Assembly (NCBI GenBank): GCA_038380795.1
Contig: CM076279.1
Coordinates: 9,625,001 to 9,689,000, forward strand
Source: Pyrocephalus nanus
Taxonomy: Eukaryota; Chordata; Aves; Passeriformes; Tyrannidae
Length of the DNA stretch: 64,000 bases
Direction: 5' to 3'
Made by a program: the position numbers and the translations under genes. The notes below the pieces were generated by a model, which ran no database searches, was not told the origin of the DNA, and was given only the letters and a program-made list of their open reading frames with translations. Position 1 is the stretch's first letter; every line of letters begins with the position of its first letter. This document shows positions 40,620 to 50,733 of the stretch, in pieces.

Positions 40620-40850
40620 AGACATCCCACCCTATTGTCGCCCTGGCCGTGCCCCTCAGTCCGGGCGGGTTCGGAGGGGCTGGGGCGGCTCTCGGGGGGC
40701 TCAGGCCGGGGGTTCCCCGCAGGCTCCGTCCCGGTCCCGCAGTTCCTTCGGCACCCACCGGGCGGTGCCCGCGCTCTGCCAGCGGAGCGGGCCCGCATCC
40801 CGCCCCACCCCCGGCACCGCGGAGAGCCGGGCTGCCTGAATTAAGGCAAA
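40620..40850. promoter_or_regulatory. CpG-rich patch 2 kb past the PMP22 3' end
   Basis: About 200 bp here is dense in CpG (CGGGCGGG, GCGGAGCGGGCCCGC and similar) in an otherwise CpG-poor flank. It begins just after a CR1 copy ends at 40,598 and runs into an A-rich 30 bp and a strong-context ATG. It looks like a small CpG-island promoter for an unrecognised transcript, but no core promoter motif is seen. Confidence 0.4.
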
Positions 40851-40892
40851 AAAAAGGTCAAAAGAGCCCCGTTGGAGGCCGAAGGAACTGCG

Positions 40893-40956
40893 ATGGAAGG
40901 TCTCACGCAGCAGCTCCTGTCTGCGCTGGCCATCAAGCTGTGGGACGTGTTTGCAG
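40893..40956 (+). CDS. Candidate first coding exon of an unknown + strand transcript
   Basis: An ATG in the context ACTGCGATGG (G at -3, G at +4) opens MEGLTQQLLSALAIKLWDVFA and runs into a plausible donor, TTTGCAG|GTGGGG, at 40,957. The exon would end in phase 1. It sits directly downstream of the CpG patch and would be transcribed convergently with PMP22. I do not recognise the peptide and found no partner exon, so a lncRNA exon or chance is equally possible. Confidence 0.25.
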
Positions 40957-41037
40957 GTGGGGTGGAGAGGCAGGGAAACAGCGCTCAGCATCATCCAACC
41001 CAGCACTCAGCCCAAATGAGACAGTTGAATACAATTA

Positions 41038-41280
41038 CAGAATCATTGAATCTCTTGAGTTAAAATGGACTGACCAGGATCATCAGTCCGACTCCCGACC
41101 CTGCCCAGGACACCCCAACTATCCCACTACGTGTCTGAGACCATTCTCCAAACCCTCCTGCAGCTCTGGCAGCCTTAGAGCTGTGCCCACTGCCCTGGGG
41201 AGCCTGTTCAGTGCCCAACCAGCCTGTGGGGGAAGAACCTTTCCCTAATATCCAACCTAAACCTGCCCTGACACATCTTC
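41038..41280 (-). mobile_element. CR1 LINE 3' fragment, same subfamily as 5,768-6,090
   Basis: Shares the CCTGGGGAGCCTGTTCAGTG block and GTGGGGGAAGAACCTTTCCC. Confidence 0.87.
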
Positions 41281-41799
41281 ATGCCAGTTGGGTTTGGGGG
41301 GACATGAAGGGGATGTCGACTCTGCTTCAAATCAGAAGCAATTCCCCTTTGTACCCCTTCCAAAAAAGATTCAACCCTTCATGCTGTTTCCACTTTGGAA
41401 AGTCACCTTGCTCCACGTGCTTCTAAAAATGAAGCAATGGTGCAACCCCAAGATCTGCAGTGATGTCACTCACTTGTTTACACTGTGAATGGCCAAAGAG
41501 CAGAGGCAAAACTGGAGCACTCAGCTTTTTTGTGCCTTCTGAGATGTTGATCCAAAGTGAGGAAGAGCATCTTTAATTTCCCCACAGGAGGGGAAAAAGC
41601 ACTTGTGTTCCTACCTGCTCCTCAGAAGGGAAATATTTGTCTCCTTTGCCAGATGCCGAGTCTGACAGGACACAGGATGAGCACTGGGACCAGGATGTCC
41701 CAGTGCTGCAGCTCACAGGGCATTGGATGCTGCTTCAACAAGTGAAATCCCCTCCCAGGCTTGTCAGAGCTCAGCAAAATGAGCACACAGGAAAACCAC

Positions 41800-41992
41800 T
41801 GTGAGGGTTGGGAGGCCCTGGCACAGGTTGCCCAGAGAAGCTGTGGCTGCCCCATCCCTGGAAGTGTCCAAGGCCAGGTTGGAAGGGGCTTGGAGCAACC
41901 TGGGCTGGTGGAAGGTGTCCCTGCTCATGGCAGGGGGTGGAATGAGAAGATCTTGAAGGTCCCTCCGACCCAAACCATTCTGTGATTCTTTG
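41800..41992 (+). mobile_element. CR1 LINE 3' fragment, first of a tandem pair
   Basis: Typical tail ending CATTCTGTGATTCTTTGG. Confidence 0.92.
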
Positions 41993-42073
41993 GTGTCCCT
42001 GCCCATGGCAGAGGGTTAGAAAAGATGGTCTCTAAGGTCCTTTTCAACACAAACTATCTGTGACTCTATGAAA
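41993..42073 (+). mobile_element. CR1 3' terminal fragment, second of a tandem pair
   Basis: Starts directly at TGTCCCTGCCCATGGCAG and ends CTGTGACTCTATGAAAT. Confidence 0.88.
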
Positions 42074-42577
42074 TATTCCCAGTTCTTAGAGCACCACCAG
42101 GAGCCCTGGCCAAGGGTGGTCACACCTCGCTGCCCAGGCACTGGCAAAGGCGATGCCACACAGCTCCTGCTCCCTTCCCTGGGGATGTGGCTGGGCTGAG
42201 GGCTTTGGGATGTGGCCTGGCGTTAATAGGTGGCCTCAAGGGGCGGCCTTGCAAGAGCCATTGTGTCCCTGCCAGCAGCAGATCCACATCAGCCCGGGTA
42301 TTTAACGGAACGAGGGAGCGGAAGCGCGAGCGGATCCGTGCCAGCCATTCCGGCTGCACACTCTGCACAATGTGCTAATCCCCCCACGGCTGCACCCCCA
42401 CCCTGGGGGGGTTGGCACTCGGGACTGAAAGGCTTCTGCTCTTTGTGCCGAGTGGCAGAGCCAGCCAGATCCCCCCAGGCAGCTCATGCTGACCAGAACC
42501 ATCCCTGCCCAGGGGGGGACAACTGTGGTCCTTCCACCCACTGGCTCTGGGACATCGGTGGTGGCCTTACTGTGGTA

Positions 42578-42909
42578 TTCCAGTACCTGAAGGGGCTCCA
42601 AGAGAGGTGGAAAAGAACTCTGGATAAGGGTATGTAGTGATAGAACAAAGGAGAATGGGTTTAAGCTGACAGGTGTAGGTTTAGATGGGATTTTGGGAAG
42701 AAATTCCTGACTCTGAGGGTGGTGAGCCTCTGGCACAGGATGCTCAGGGCAGTTGTGGCTGCCCCATGACTGGAAGTATTCAAGGCCAGTTTGGACAGGA
42801 CTTGGAACAACTTGGTCTAGTGGAAGATCTCCCAGCCCACGGAGATCATCACCATGAAATGATCTTTAAGGTCCCTCCAACCCAAACCATTCTCTGATTC
42901 CATGATTCC
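42578..42909 (+). mobile_element. CR1 LINE 3' fragment just past the PMP22 poly(A) site
   Basis: From AGGGGCTCCAAGAGAGGTGG to CATTCTCTGATTCCATGATT. It is more diverged than most copies and ends about 80 bp from the PMP22 cleavage region. Confidence 0.9.
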
Positions 42910-43004
42910 ATTGGATGGCCATGGAAGCAGGCTGGTAGAGCACAGCATACCTCTAACCCCCCCAAAAAACACCAACAAGCAGAAGCACATGAGTTATTCT
43001 GACT

Positions 43005-43010
43005 TTTATT
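43005..43010 (-). terminator. PMP22: PMP22 polyadenylation signal AATAAA
   Basis: A canonical AATAAA on the minus strand lies 1.4 kb past the stop codon, followed by AAAGTC-AGAATAAC and a C/A-rich stretch. Cleavage would fall at about 42,980-42,995. A second TAATAAA at about 43,285-43,292 could serve as a weaker upstream site. No strong GU-rich element is obvious downstream. Confidence 0.75.
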
Positions 43011-43461
43011 TCATTGCTTCTTAGTCCACACAGTCGGTATAAAATCAGAAAAAGCAAAGCGGAAAAAAAAAAAAAAGTAGAACCCCAAAAAACCCCAAAA
43101 TTAAACAAAAAAACAACAGCAACAGTGTCTGGAGTCCTCAGAGGCAGCCTGGGGTCTGTGCTGGTGCCTGTTCAATTCATAGCCAGACACTTTGCTGACA
43201 CAGAGGACAGACATCTCGCTCTGGCACCAGAGCTGTTTCTGTCCCTCTGGACCACGGAGGGGGAAAAGGGAATCTCGGTTATAAATGCTTTATTAAAAAG
43301 AATAGTAAGAGCAAATCTAAGTACAAAAGCAGTTATAGCTCCATTATATTACACAGAATTATTTCTCATTTCTAGCTCGGTTGTTTCACCTCAAGGTCGT
43401 TAACTGAATTTCCAGTGACTAAGGGTTAAATGGCTTAGCAGGATAAGGAATGGTAAATAGA

Positions 43462-43469
43462 TAGCACCA
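43462..43469 (-). promoter_or_regulatory. miR-29 8-mer target site in PMP22 3'UTR
   Basis: The minus strand reads TGGTGCTA, the perfect 8-mer complement to the miR-29 seed. The + strand here reads TAGCACCATTT, matching the first 11 bases of the miR-29b type. miR-29a is known to repress PMP22 in mammalian Schwann cells through a 3'UTR site, so this is probably the orthologous element. Confidence 0.7.
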
Positions 43470-44094
43470 TTTCATACAATCTGGGGGGTTCCTTGCAGGG
43501 ATAGACTGGGTTGGCTTCTTTCTCATGGGCAGTTTCACTCCATGGCAAGGACAGAGCACATTTTGATGGGTGGGAGCAGCAGTTCCCGGTGGCCCAGCCT
43601 GGCACGGCCTGGCACGGCTTGGCACACACCCCAACCCCACCAGAGGATGGCTCAGGCCGGATTGCAACTCCACCTAAGGGACTTAAAAGCCCAAATTCCC
43701 AGCGGGTGTGGTGGCAAGGCAATGGGACTCAGGCACATAAGTCATTTAGGCACTTGGGGCAATCAAAGCCTTTGCTCCGAAATCCTCCCAACCCTTTGGA
43801 AGCGTCTCCCGACAGATCTGGACGTGCACTTTGGTTACCAGGATCACAGCATGTGGCAGGGGCAGGGAGCAGCCCTCTGGCTGAGTAAACCAGCCTGAAA
43901 CCAAGTCAGAGCCGGGGGGTTCTGATGGTTCAACAGGGGCTGGGAGAGGGGAGGAGAGTTCAGCTCAGAGAGGATTTTGCATGAGAGAAAAAAAAAAAAT
44001 CACTGCGCTCTCGTTACACTGTTAGGAGTTCTAGTTCCTTAGGCACTTGCTTCAGGCTTTAAAACAGCGCATGGTCAACAAAAGCAAACAAGAC

Positions 44095-44155
44095 TATGTA
44101 CATATATGTAAAAAGTGTTATAAATAGGTTTTTTAAACCATAGATACTATATACA
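44095..44155 (-). promoter_or_regulatory. Two Pumilio recognition motifs (UGUANAUA) in PMP22 3'UTR
   Basis: On the minus strand TGTATATA lies at 44,155-44,148 and TGTACATA at 44,102-44,095, 45 nt apart, in an AT-rich block that also has ATTTA elements. Both fit the vertebrate PUM1/PUM2 consensus exactly. Function is inferred from the motif only. Confidence 0.5.
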
Positions 44156-44415
44156 TCTTCAATTAACAAGTAACCCTTTGAGTGTTTCCTTTTTGGGGTG
44201 GGTTGGGGTTGGGTTTGGTGGGAAGGTTTATTCCTTCTCTTTTTTTTTTTTTTTTGAGGGGGGGTGGGGTGGGGAGGGTGATGGGTGTTTAAATTTTTTT
44301 ATTTTTTTTTTTTTGGTTTCTGGTTAATTTTCTTTCCCGTTTTCTCGTCTATTTTCCCCCGTCTCCTCCGCGGACGTCACGAGTGCCCCTTGTCACACCC
44401 CACCACGGCCGGGCC

Positions 44416-44582
44416 TCACTCGCGCTTCCGTAGGATGACGTAGATGATGCCGCTGGCCAGCGCCAGGGGGAAGGCCAGCCACGCCAGGATGTAGGCGAAG
44501 CCGTAGGTGGTGTTTTCCGAGGCTTGGTGCCAGTCCGTGTGCCTCACTGTGAAGATGGCAGCGCCGCTCATCACGCACAGCC
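44416..44582 (-). CDS. PMP22: PMP22 coding exon 5, residues 104-158 and stop
   Basis: It starts GG at 44,582 after the acceptor TGCTCCCGGCAG. It completes Gly104, then reads [10 protein letters not shown] (third helix), the second extracellular loop [17 protein letters not shown], and the fourth helix [18 protein letters not shown]. It ends ...VILRKRE and TGA at 44,418-44,416. The RKRE tail matches the ER-retrieval-type C terminus of mammalian PMP22. The loop carries an Asn127-Thr-Thr sequon that I do not expect in the human protein. A CR1 fragment ends only about 58 bp upstream of this acceptor, but a branch-like CACTGAC and a good pyrimidine tract intervene. Confidence 0.97.
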
Positions 44583-44639
44583 CTGCCGGGAGCAACACGG
44601 GGAAGGGGGTCAGTGATGTCACTGCTGCCTGCAATTCCT

Positions 44640-44884
44640 TACAGGAATCACGGACTCGACCGAGTTGGGAAAGACCTCTGAGATTATCGAGTCCAACCCT
44701 TGATCCAACCCCACCGTGGTTCCCAGCCCATGGCACTGATGGCCCATCCAGTCTGTCCTAAAACACCTCCAGGGACGGGGACTCCACCCTCTCCCTGGGC
44801 AGCCCATTCCAGTGTCTGATCACTCTCTCTGTAAAATATTTCTCCCTAATATCCAACCCAAACCTGCCCTGGCACAGCTTAAGA
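44640..44884 (-). mobile_element. CR1 LINE 3' fragment in PMP22 intron 4
   Basis: Same subfamily as 31,929-32,168. Its sense matches PMP22 and its 3' end lies about 58 bp before the exon 5 acceptor. Confidence 0.88.
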
Positions 44885-45117
44885 CCATGAGAAATGCCCT
44901 AAGACTCGATTTGTGAGGTTTAGAAGGCAACATCCCCTTCTATCACAAGAATCTATATTCTTCCAAAGAGTGCATAACTGAGTTACAAAAACCTCTTGCT
45001 TTTATTTAGTTACCTAATTAACAATTCAAAACATCGCCTAATACTGCTACACCCACTTCCAAAAACCCTCCCTCCCACAGCACTGCCCTCGCCACGCCTC
45101 CCAGGTCTGAGTTGGAA

Positions 45118-45350
45118 GTCCCAGAAGACCCCTATCTTCATCTCCCTGAAGACCTCACTCCCTGCAGATACCTGAAAACCTCATTTCCTGAAAATCCCAG
45201 TCCTTTAAAACACTGTTTCCTGCAAACCCTGTTCCCAGAAAACCCCACTCCCTGCAAACCCCACATCCTAAAAACCCCAGTCCCTGAAAGCCTCATTCCC
45301 TTGAAAACCCCATTCCCAGCAAACCCCACTCCCTGCAAACCCCGCTGTGC
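45118..45350. repeat. Imperfect minisatellite in PMP22 intron 4, about 15-bp unit
   Basis: Around fifteen diverged copies of a unit like CCCCACTCCCTGCAAA, CCCCAGTCCCTGAAA and CCTCATTCCCTGAAA occur in tandem. Confidence 0.75.
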
Positions 45351-46443
45351 CCATGGCTCATCCCTCTTCCCCCTGCTGGCACCCACCCTGCCCAGCCAGG
45401 GGCCACTGTGGGTCCCCGAGGGTTGCCCAGCCAGGCCCAGCTCTGGCAGGCAGAGTTGAAGCTTTGTTGCAAACCCCCCGTGAGCGCTGGGCTCACACAA
45501 AGCCACCTCTATTCCTGCCCGAAAACAAGCTCTTTTAGTCAATCCCAGCAGTTCCATTATACAGCCGTGGGGCTGTTGTTGGAGCCGAGTTCCAAATCCC
45601 CTGCACGGACCTCAGGACCACCTACATTTAACCACCGTGATATTTGAGCTGCAATTCCACTTGACACTGCTCCTTTTGTTCTGGGAAAGTGCACAAGTGG
45701 GAATACGCTTCATTAAGGCGCTGCTGGAGCACTTTCCATTCTCCGAGCACGGAGCCGCCTCCCACTGCCCAGCCCATGCACAGAGAGCACAGCCATTGTC
45801 TGCACAGCCTGTGGGACAGGGACGGGCGTGTGGCCACCCCAGTCACCTCCAGACAGCGAAAATACAGCAGCAATTGTCCCCAGGAGGAATTTGGCAGAAT
45901 GGAGGCGATGGCTGGGACTGCACTTGCACAGCATCTGCGCTGGTTTGGGCAGGGAGAACACACTGGGAAGTGAGGGACAGCTGGATCCAGCTGCCTGCAC
46001 CAAGGCAAGCAATAATGCATCACCACTTTGGAGTGTGATTTTAAAAACATTCTCCAGTCTTGCTCTGACAGGTCAGGAGGGCAAACCCTTGCTGGAATCT
46101 GTTCCCACAGGTCGGTGAGTGCTGGCGCTGCCCCAGCCCTGCAGAGGAACCAGGCTGGGTGCTCCAGGTCAGCTCTGCAAACCCAGGGGTTTGCAAACAG
46201 CTGTGGGATATGTGGCAGGCACAGCCCTGCAGGCTGAGCCCACCCTCTCCACTCCACAGCTCTGCGGTGGGAGGGATGGGAGAGAAGGGACAGAAGTGAT
46301 GATGAGATTGGAAAAGAATGGAAAAGTTGGGTCAAACCCTGGTAATCCAACCAATGTCTCTCCCAGGCTGGAATGACACAGCTATGAGGAGTTACCTGAG
46401 GATGTGACTGACCCAGCAAGGGTGGAGGGGAGCTCTAAAGGGT

Positions 46444-46483
46444 CTTTTGTTGCCCTTTTGTTGCCCTTTTGTTGCCCTTTTGT
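46444..46483. repeat. 11-bp tandem repeat CTTTTGTTGCC, 3.6 copies
   Basis: Three exact copies plus a partial one are seen in intron 4. Confidence 0.95.
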
Positions 46484-48613
46484 CAGCTGCAAATCCCATC
46501 AGGGCAAATTCAAGTAGTCTTTATGATTCCAAGCAGTGTGGAGAAGGGGCTGGTGATGATCCTGCCTGGTCACTGCACAGCAGACCCAAATTTGCCTCAT
46601 GCATCCCTTCTTGCCCTTCTCTCCACTCCCCACTGTCCTTGAGCTGAAGTTCTGGTAGAGACCAGTCCCTGCCCTCCTTTCTGGCTCTCAGGGCACCACT
46701 GCCAAGCTCTGCCACCCAACAGCACCCAGTGGTGCTGCCCCTGGCACCCGCTGGTTCAGGTCCAGCACTGCTGCTGGCCAAGCTCCAAAGCTGCAGACCC
46801 TCAGCCTTGCCAGGCTGCACCACCCTGGGAGGAGGTGCAGGGTGATGGAGGCAGAGCCTCCTCATCCCCTCCCAGAAGGAGGAAGATCCTCTCCAGCTCT
46901 GCTGCAGCTGAGAACAAAGCACTCAGGTGGGTATGACCCCGTCCCTGGCAGACCTGCTGCAGGGCTTTGGGGTGGCAGGGCTTGGCAGGGCATGGATGAA
47001 CACCTGCAAAGCCTGAAGGCCTCAGGAATTCCCTTCCTTGGCTTCAGGCAGCAGTGGCTTTCCACAACAAGGTGCAAGGAGAGCACATCAGGTTCAGCTC
47101 CTGTGACCAAAGCTGTCTGTACCCCCAGGGGGATCTCCTGGCAGCTCTGGCACAGCCGTGTCCTGTTTCCTACCAACAGCCCTGAGATTTAGGGTCCCAA
47201 AGGTCACAGCTGTGCCCCCTCCTCCAGCTCTGGAAGCTTCATGGGGATCAGGTCACACTTCTTCTGTCCTTCACACTGGCTGGGGATGGATTTGACCCAC
47301 TCCTCAGGCTCAACAAGGAAAGAAGCTGTGTCCCCTTAGGACACCCAGCACAGCATGGACAGGAGGGCTGCAATCCCCATTTTCTCCTCCTCTGACATCA
47401 AGGATTCACCAGCAATCACTCAGGAGAGAGAAGCCTTCTGCTCCCAGGTCTATTAGACAGGCTCTCAGGCAGGTAATTGCATTATTAATGCCCATTTCTC
47501 CTCCTTGTCTCCATGGCTCTAATGGGTTTTCTGCACATCCACCTTTCCAGAGATGCTGAACTGATCTGAACTCACCACCTGCATCATGGCCAAGCAGATG
47601 CACTTATCATAGATTTCATGCCAATAAAGGTTAGCTCTAAACTTCTCCAGGGTTTGTGAAGGCCAGGCACTTCGAGGATACTCAGAGACTTTGTCTATGC
47701 TCAGTGGATGAGTTTTACCACTGACTTAGTGGCAGGACCTAGGGTGGCTTCTAGTTTAACATCTAAAGCTCTAGGAAATGATTAATCTCCTTCCCAGACA
47801 CCCTGTCATGATGCAGAACCTCGAAGCTTAATTAAAGTTTTCTAGCCTCAACACTTGAAAATCCTCTCCACTGGTTTCATATGTGGAAACATAAACAGAG
47901 TCACAGGCTTTACAGCATCTATATTTGGGAACTGCAACACAGGACATGAACTGTGGCTTCTTTCCAGCAGCAAGTTCTTTAAGAGTTAAAAATAGTAGCT
48001 GACAGTTCCAAGTCAGCTGGCTCAGCCTGCAGCTCCAGCAGCTCTTTGGTGATGTGGAAAGCACCAGGCTCCCCTCATGGCAAGTTTATAAATAATCACT
48101 GGGTCCTCTTTTGCCAAAACAAGATCGCCAGGACTTCCCCCACCCTGCCAGCAGCTGTGGAAGCCTCACCCAGACTTGCAAAGGTGGGTCCCAGAGCCAG
48201 CACAGCCACCCTGGACCCTCCCTGTCCCACCCTGAGCCCTGGGGAGAGCAGGCAGAGCCCTCAGTCTGGCAGCCCACATGACCTGCTTGCCCCCAGCTCT
48301 GCCCCCAGTGGGTCTGGCACTTTGTCCCTCCAAAACCTCCCTGGCTGGAGCAGCAACCCTCTTGTACCTTCCATGGTGCAAGGGCAGAAGAGCCTGGATA
48401 TGCCCTGGCAGACAGATCCCATCCTGGGGTGTGTGGGATCTCAACACACCCAGATTATTCCTCCCCCCTTCCCTTCACTGGGTCATGCAGGAACCAGCTC
48501 CATGGCCCTCCTGGCCCTGCACCCAGGGCTGTGCTCATTCCCACACCACCCTCTCCTGTTCCTGGCAGCCCCATCCCCAGCAGGGGCAGCCCCATCCCTC
48601 AGCCCCCACTTAC

Positions 48614-48754
48614 CAGCAAGGATCTGGAAGATTCCAGTGATGTAGAACCTGCCACCCTTGGTGAGCGTGAACAGCTGGCAAAAGAACAGGAACAGGGACA
48701 GGACGCTGAAGATGACGGAGAGGATCATCATGGCTTGGACAGACTGCAGCCATT
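48614..48754 (-). CDS. PMP22: PMP22 coding exon 4, residues 57-103 (plus split codons)
   Basis: This 141-nt exon completes Glu57, then reads WLQSVQAMM... through the second transmembrane helix (about residues 64-87) and the cytoplasmic loop TKGGRFY. It then enters the third helix and ends FQILA plus one G before the donor GTAAGTGG at 48,613. The sequence is nearly identical to mammalian PMP22 over this stretch. Both flanking introns are phase 1, so the exon is symmetric. The acceptor is unusual: its pyrimidine tract is made of a TCTG microsatellite (minus strand) running into CCCCAG. Confidence 0.97.
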
Positions 48755-48760
48755 CTGGGG

Positions 48761-48777
48761 ACAGACAGACAGACAGA
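48761..48777. repeat. (CAGA)n microsatellite forming the exon 4 pyrimidine tract
   Basis: Four to five ACAG units lie on the + strand directly before the exon 4 acceptor. On the minus (sense) strand they read (TCTG)n then CCCCAG. Confidence 0.85.
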
Positions 48778-50713
48778 TGGACACCTCAGCGTGGGAACTG
48801 CACATCACAACCCACCACTGTGTCCATGGCCCTGGCATCACGTCCTGTGCCACCATCCCACCCCTGGATCCCGTGGATTGGTAACAGTGCAGGGATGAGG
48901 CCACATCCAGTGCTGCACCAGCTGGGGAGGGTCTCAGCACTCAGCATGGACAGGATGCTTCCCAGGATTTAGGATGCCACGGGGTAAAACGAACTGCAGG
49001 GCCAGGCCCTGCCTCGGGGAGCGTTTCCCATTGAAGAGGAGCAGAGAGATTAGCCCTGACCTAAAGCCTGCAGAAGACAAAGCCTCTCCCCCAGCTCCGT
49101 GCCAGGCCCTGGTTGTTCAGCTGTGCTGCAAACACAAAGCCATGTGCAACAAGCTGTGAGACACCGTGCTGGCCAAGCTCCGAGGGCAAATAAATAACAC
49201 AGGGAGCGAAAACACCCTCTGCCCTTGTCTAGTCAAACCTTTTGGAAGAGCTTTCCCCAGCTGCCAAACGCAGCTGCCTCCCGGAGCAGACCAGTTAAAC
49301 CAGCCCCTGCATGACTCACTGCCCAGCTATTTCCAGGCTTAGTGGGTGTGTAACTCCCCACGCAAAAAAAAATATAAATAAACAAGCCAAACGAGGCTCC
49401 ATCCCATGAGCTGCTGCAGCTCCACGGGACGGGGCCACGCTCACAAATGGCTCTGCCTTCCCCTTTCCTTAGCGAGTCTGAAATCAAAATGTATGTTTGC
49501 AGCCTTCCTTGAGAGGTCTCTGAGGATGCAACATCAATTAACTCACCGTGAAAACCAGCAGGACTCAGTACAGGTTAACTGAGGTCCAAACCACGCAGTG
49601 CAAGGCAGAAGAATCGTGCTTTGGGCTGGATCCTCGGGTGAGATTAGGGAGCACTGAAGCCTCAGGCTCAGTCCCATGTTCCTGCCAGTTTTACTCCCAC
49701 CAGCTTCATTCCCCTGACTGCAAGAACCAGCTTTCTGCAGCAAAGAGCTGAAATGTAGCAAAACTTCCAAATAAAGCTGTGCTGCAGCGTAGTCACCTCT
49801 AACACTGGCAGCAGCAAACAGGCCACGGGGACTGTCCAGGGCAGTGTCTGCTCCAGGGAACTGATCACTCCTCCCCACCAAATCCCTGCAAGCCTCTCTC
49901 AGGGAGGTGAGAGAGGAGCTAGAACTGGAGAGCAAGGCACAGCCTTCAGCTGGGATGGCAGTAATGATCCCTGCCTGAGCCCTCCCAACAAATCCATGCC
50001 TGTGGGGAACATCCTGTGCCACTCAGTCACGTCTGCAGCCTTTGACTTTGGACCAGCAACTCCTCCCCTTGTCTTTGCCTCTTGCCTCAGGGCGTTCATG
50101 TAATGGAGCAAACTCAGTCCCTGGAACCACCCAGAGAGGCCCCTGCTCATCCCAGACAGCCTTTTCCTTCCCCTCCTTGTCACACTTCCCGTGCCAAACT
50201 GCTCTGCAGCACCAACAAGCTGCTGCACTTCACTCATTCCAGGGCATTGGGTTCCCTGTGCACCAGCTGCTGCCGTTCCTTAGGAAGGAGCAGCTATCAG
50301 TGCTTCCAGGAAATCCCTGTGTGGTGGGATGTGCACACAAAATATCCAATATATTTCATCTATCTCAATGCAGCCAGGCAGGGAAACCCCCTTCCCTCAC
50401 CCCCACCTGCCCCTTCAGCTCCAGCCGTGATCCACCAGGGGGAAACAGGGATGAGGCAGATCCACCACCACCAAAAATCATCATACCTGAGAAGCTGAGC
50501 TTTCCCCTCACCCTTTCCCAAGCCCTGAAGCCCCGTTCAGCCCCGTGCACTGGCTGAGCCAAAGTCAAGCCCTGCAGTTTAACCCAGGACTTAGAAAGCC
50601 AAGTCTTTTGTGATTCCAAAGGCCACGGGATCCAGCCCGGAGAGGAGCCCTTTCTGCTCCAAGGTGGATGCTCCAACTGCCGGTTATTTTCAGAGAAGTC
50701 TGTCTAGACAGAA

Positions 50714-50733
50714 AGCTGAGCTGAGCTGAGCTG
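50714..50733. repeat. (AGCTG)4 microsatellite
   Basis: Four copies in PMP22 intron 3. Confidence 0.9.

Larger units (their letters stand above)
42988..44415 (-). other. PMP22: PMP22 3'UTR
   Basis: About 1.4 kb follows the stop codon with no CR1 insertion, although CR1 copies lie immediately on both sides (42,578-42,909 and 44,640-44,884). It contains homopolymer A/C-rich runs just after the stop (minus sense of 44,242-44,313), an AT-rich block with two Pumilio-type motifs near 44.1 kb, a perfect miR-29 seed match at 43,469-43,462 and a terminal AATAAA. The length fits the roughly 1.8-kb PMP22 mRNA of mammals. The cleavage point is inferred as 10-30 nt past the AATAAA. Confidence 0.85.
44583..48613 (-). 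other. PMP22: PMP22 intron 4
   Basis: This 4,031-bp intron holds a minus-oriented CR1 fragment at 44,640-44,884, an imperfect 15-bp minisatellite at about 45,118-45,350, and a short 11-bp tandem at 46,444-46,483. The rest, including 47.2-48.0 kb, is unique-looking sequence with no exon I can support. Long open frames there (for example 45,628-46,419 minus and 48,046-48,645 plus) lack splice or homology support. Confidence 0.8.

Noticed and set aside
40436..41248. 270-codon open frame on the + strand
   Set aside because: It crosses two CR1 fragments and the CpG patch. Its translation is mostly CR1 tail read in a non-coding frame.
45628..46419. 263-codon minus-strand frame in PMP22 intron 4
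   Set aside because: It lies inside a confirmed intron and has no recognisable domain. It might be worth a protein search but is not supportable as a gene.
47828..48064. 78-codon minus-strand frame (KPQFMSCVAVPKYRCCKAC...) in intron 4
   Set aside because: The Cys-rich look is suggestive, but there is no conserved motif spacing, no flanking splice pair in phase, and no known match.
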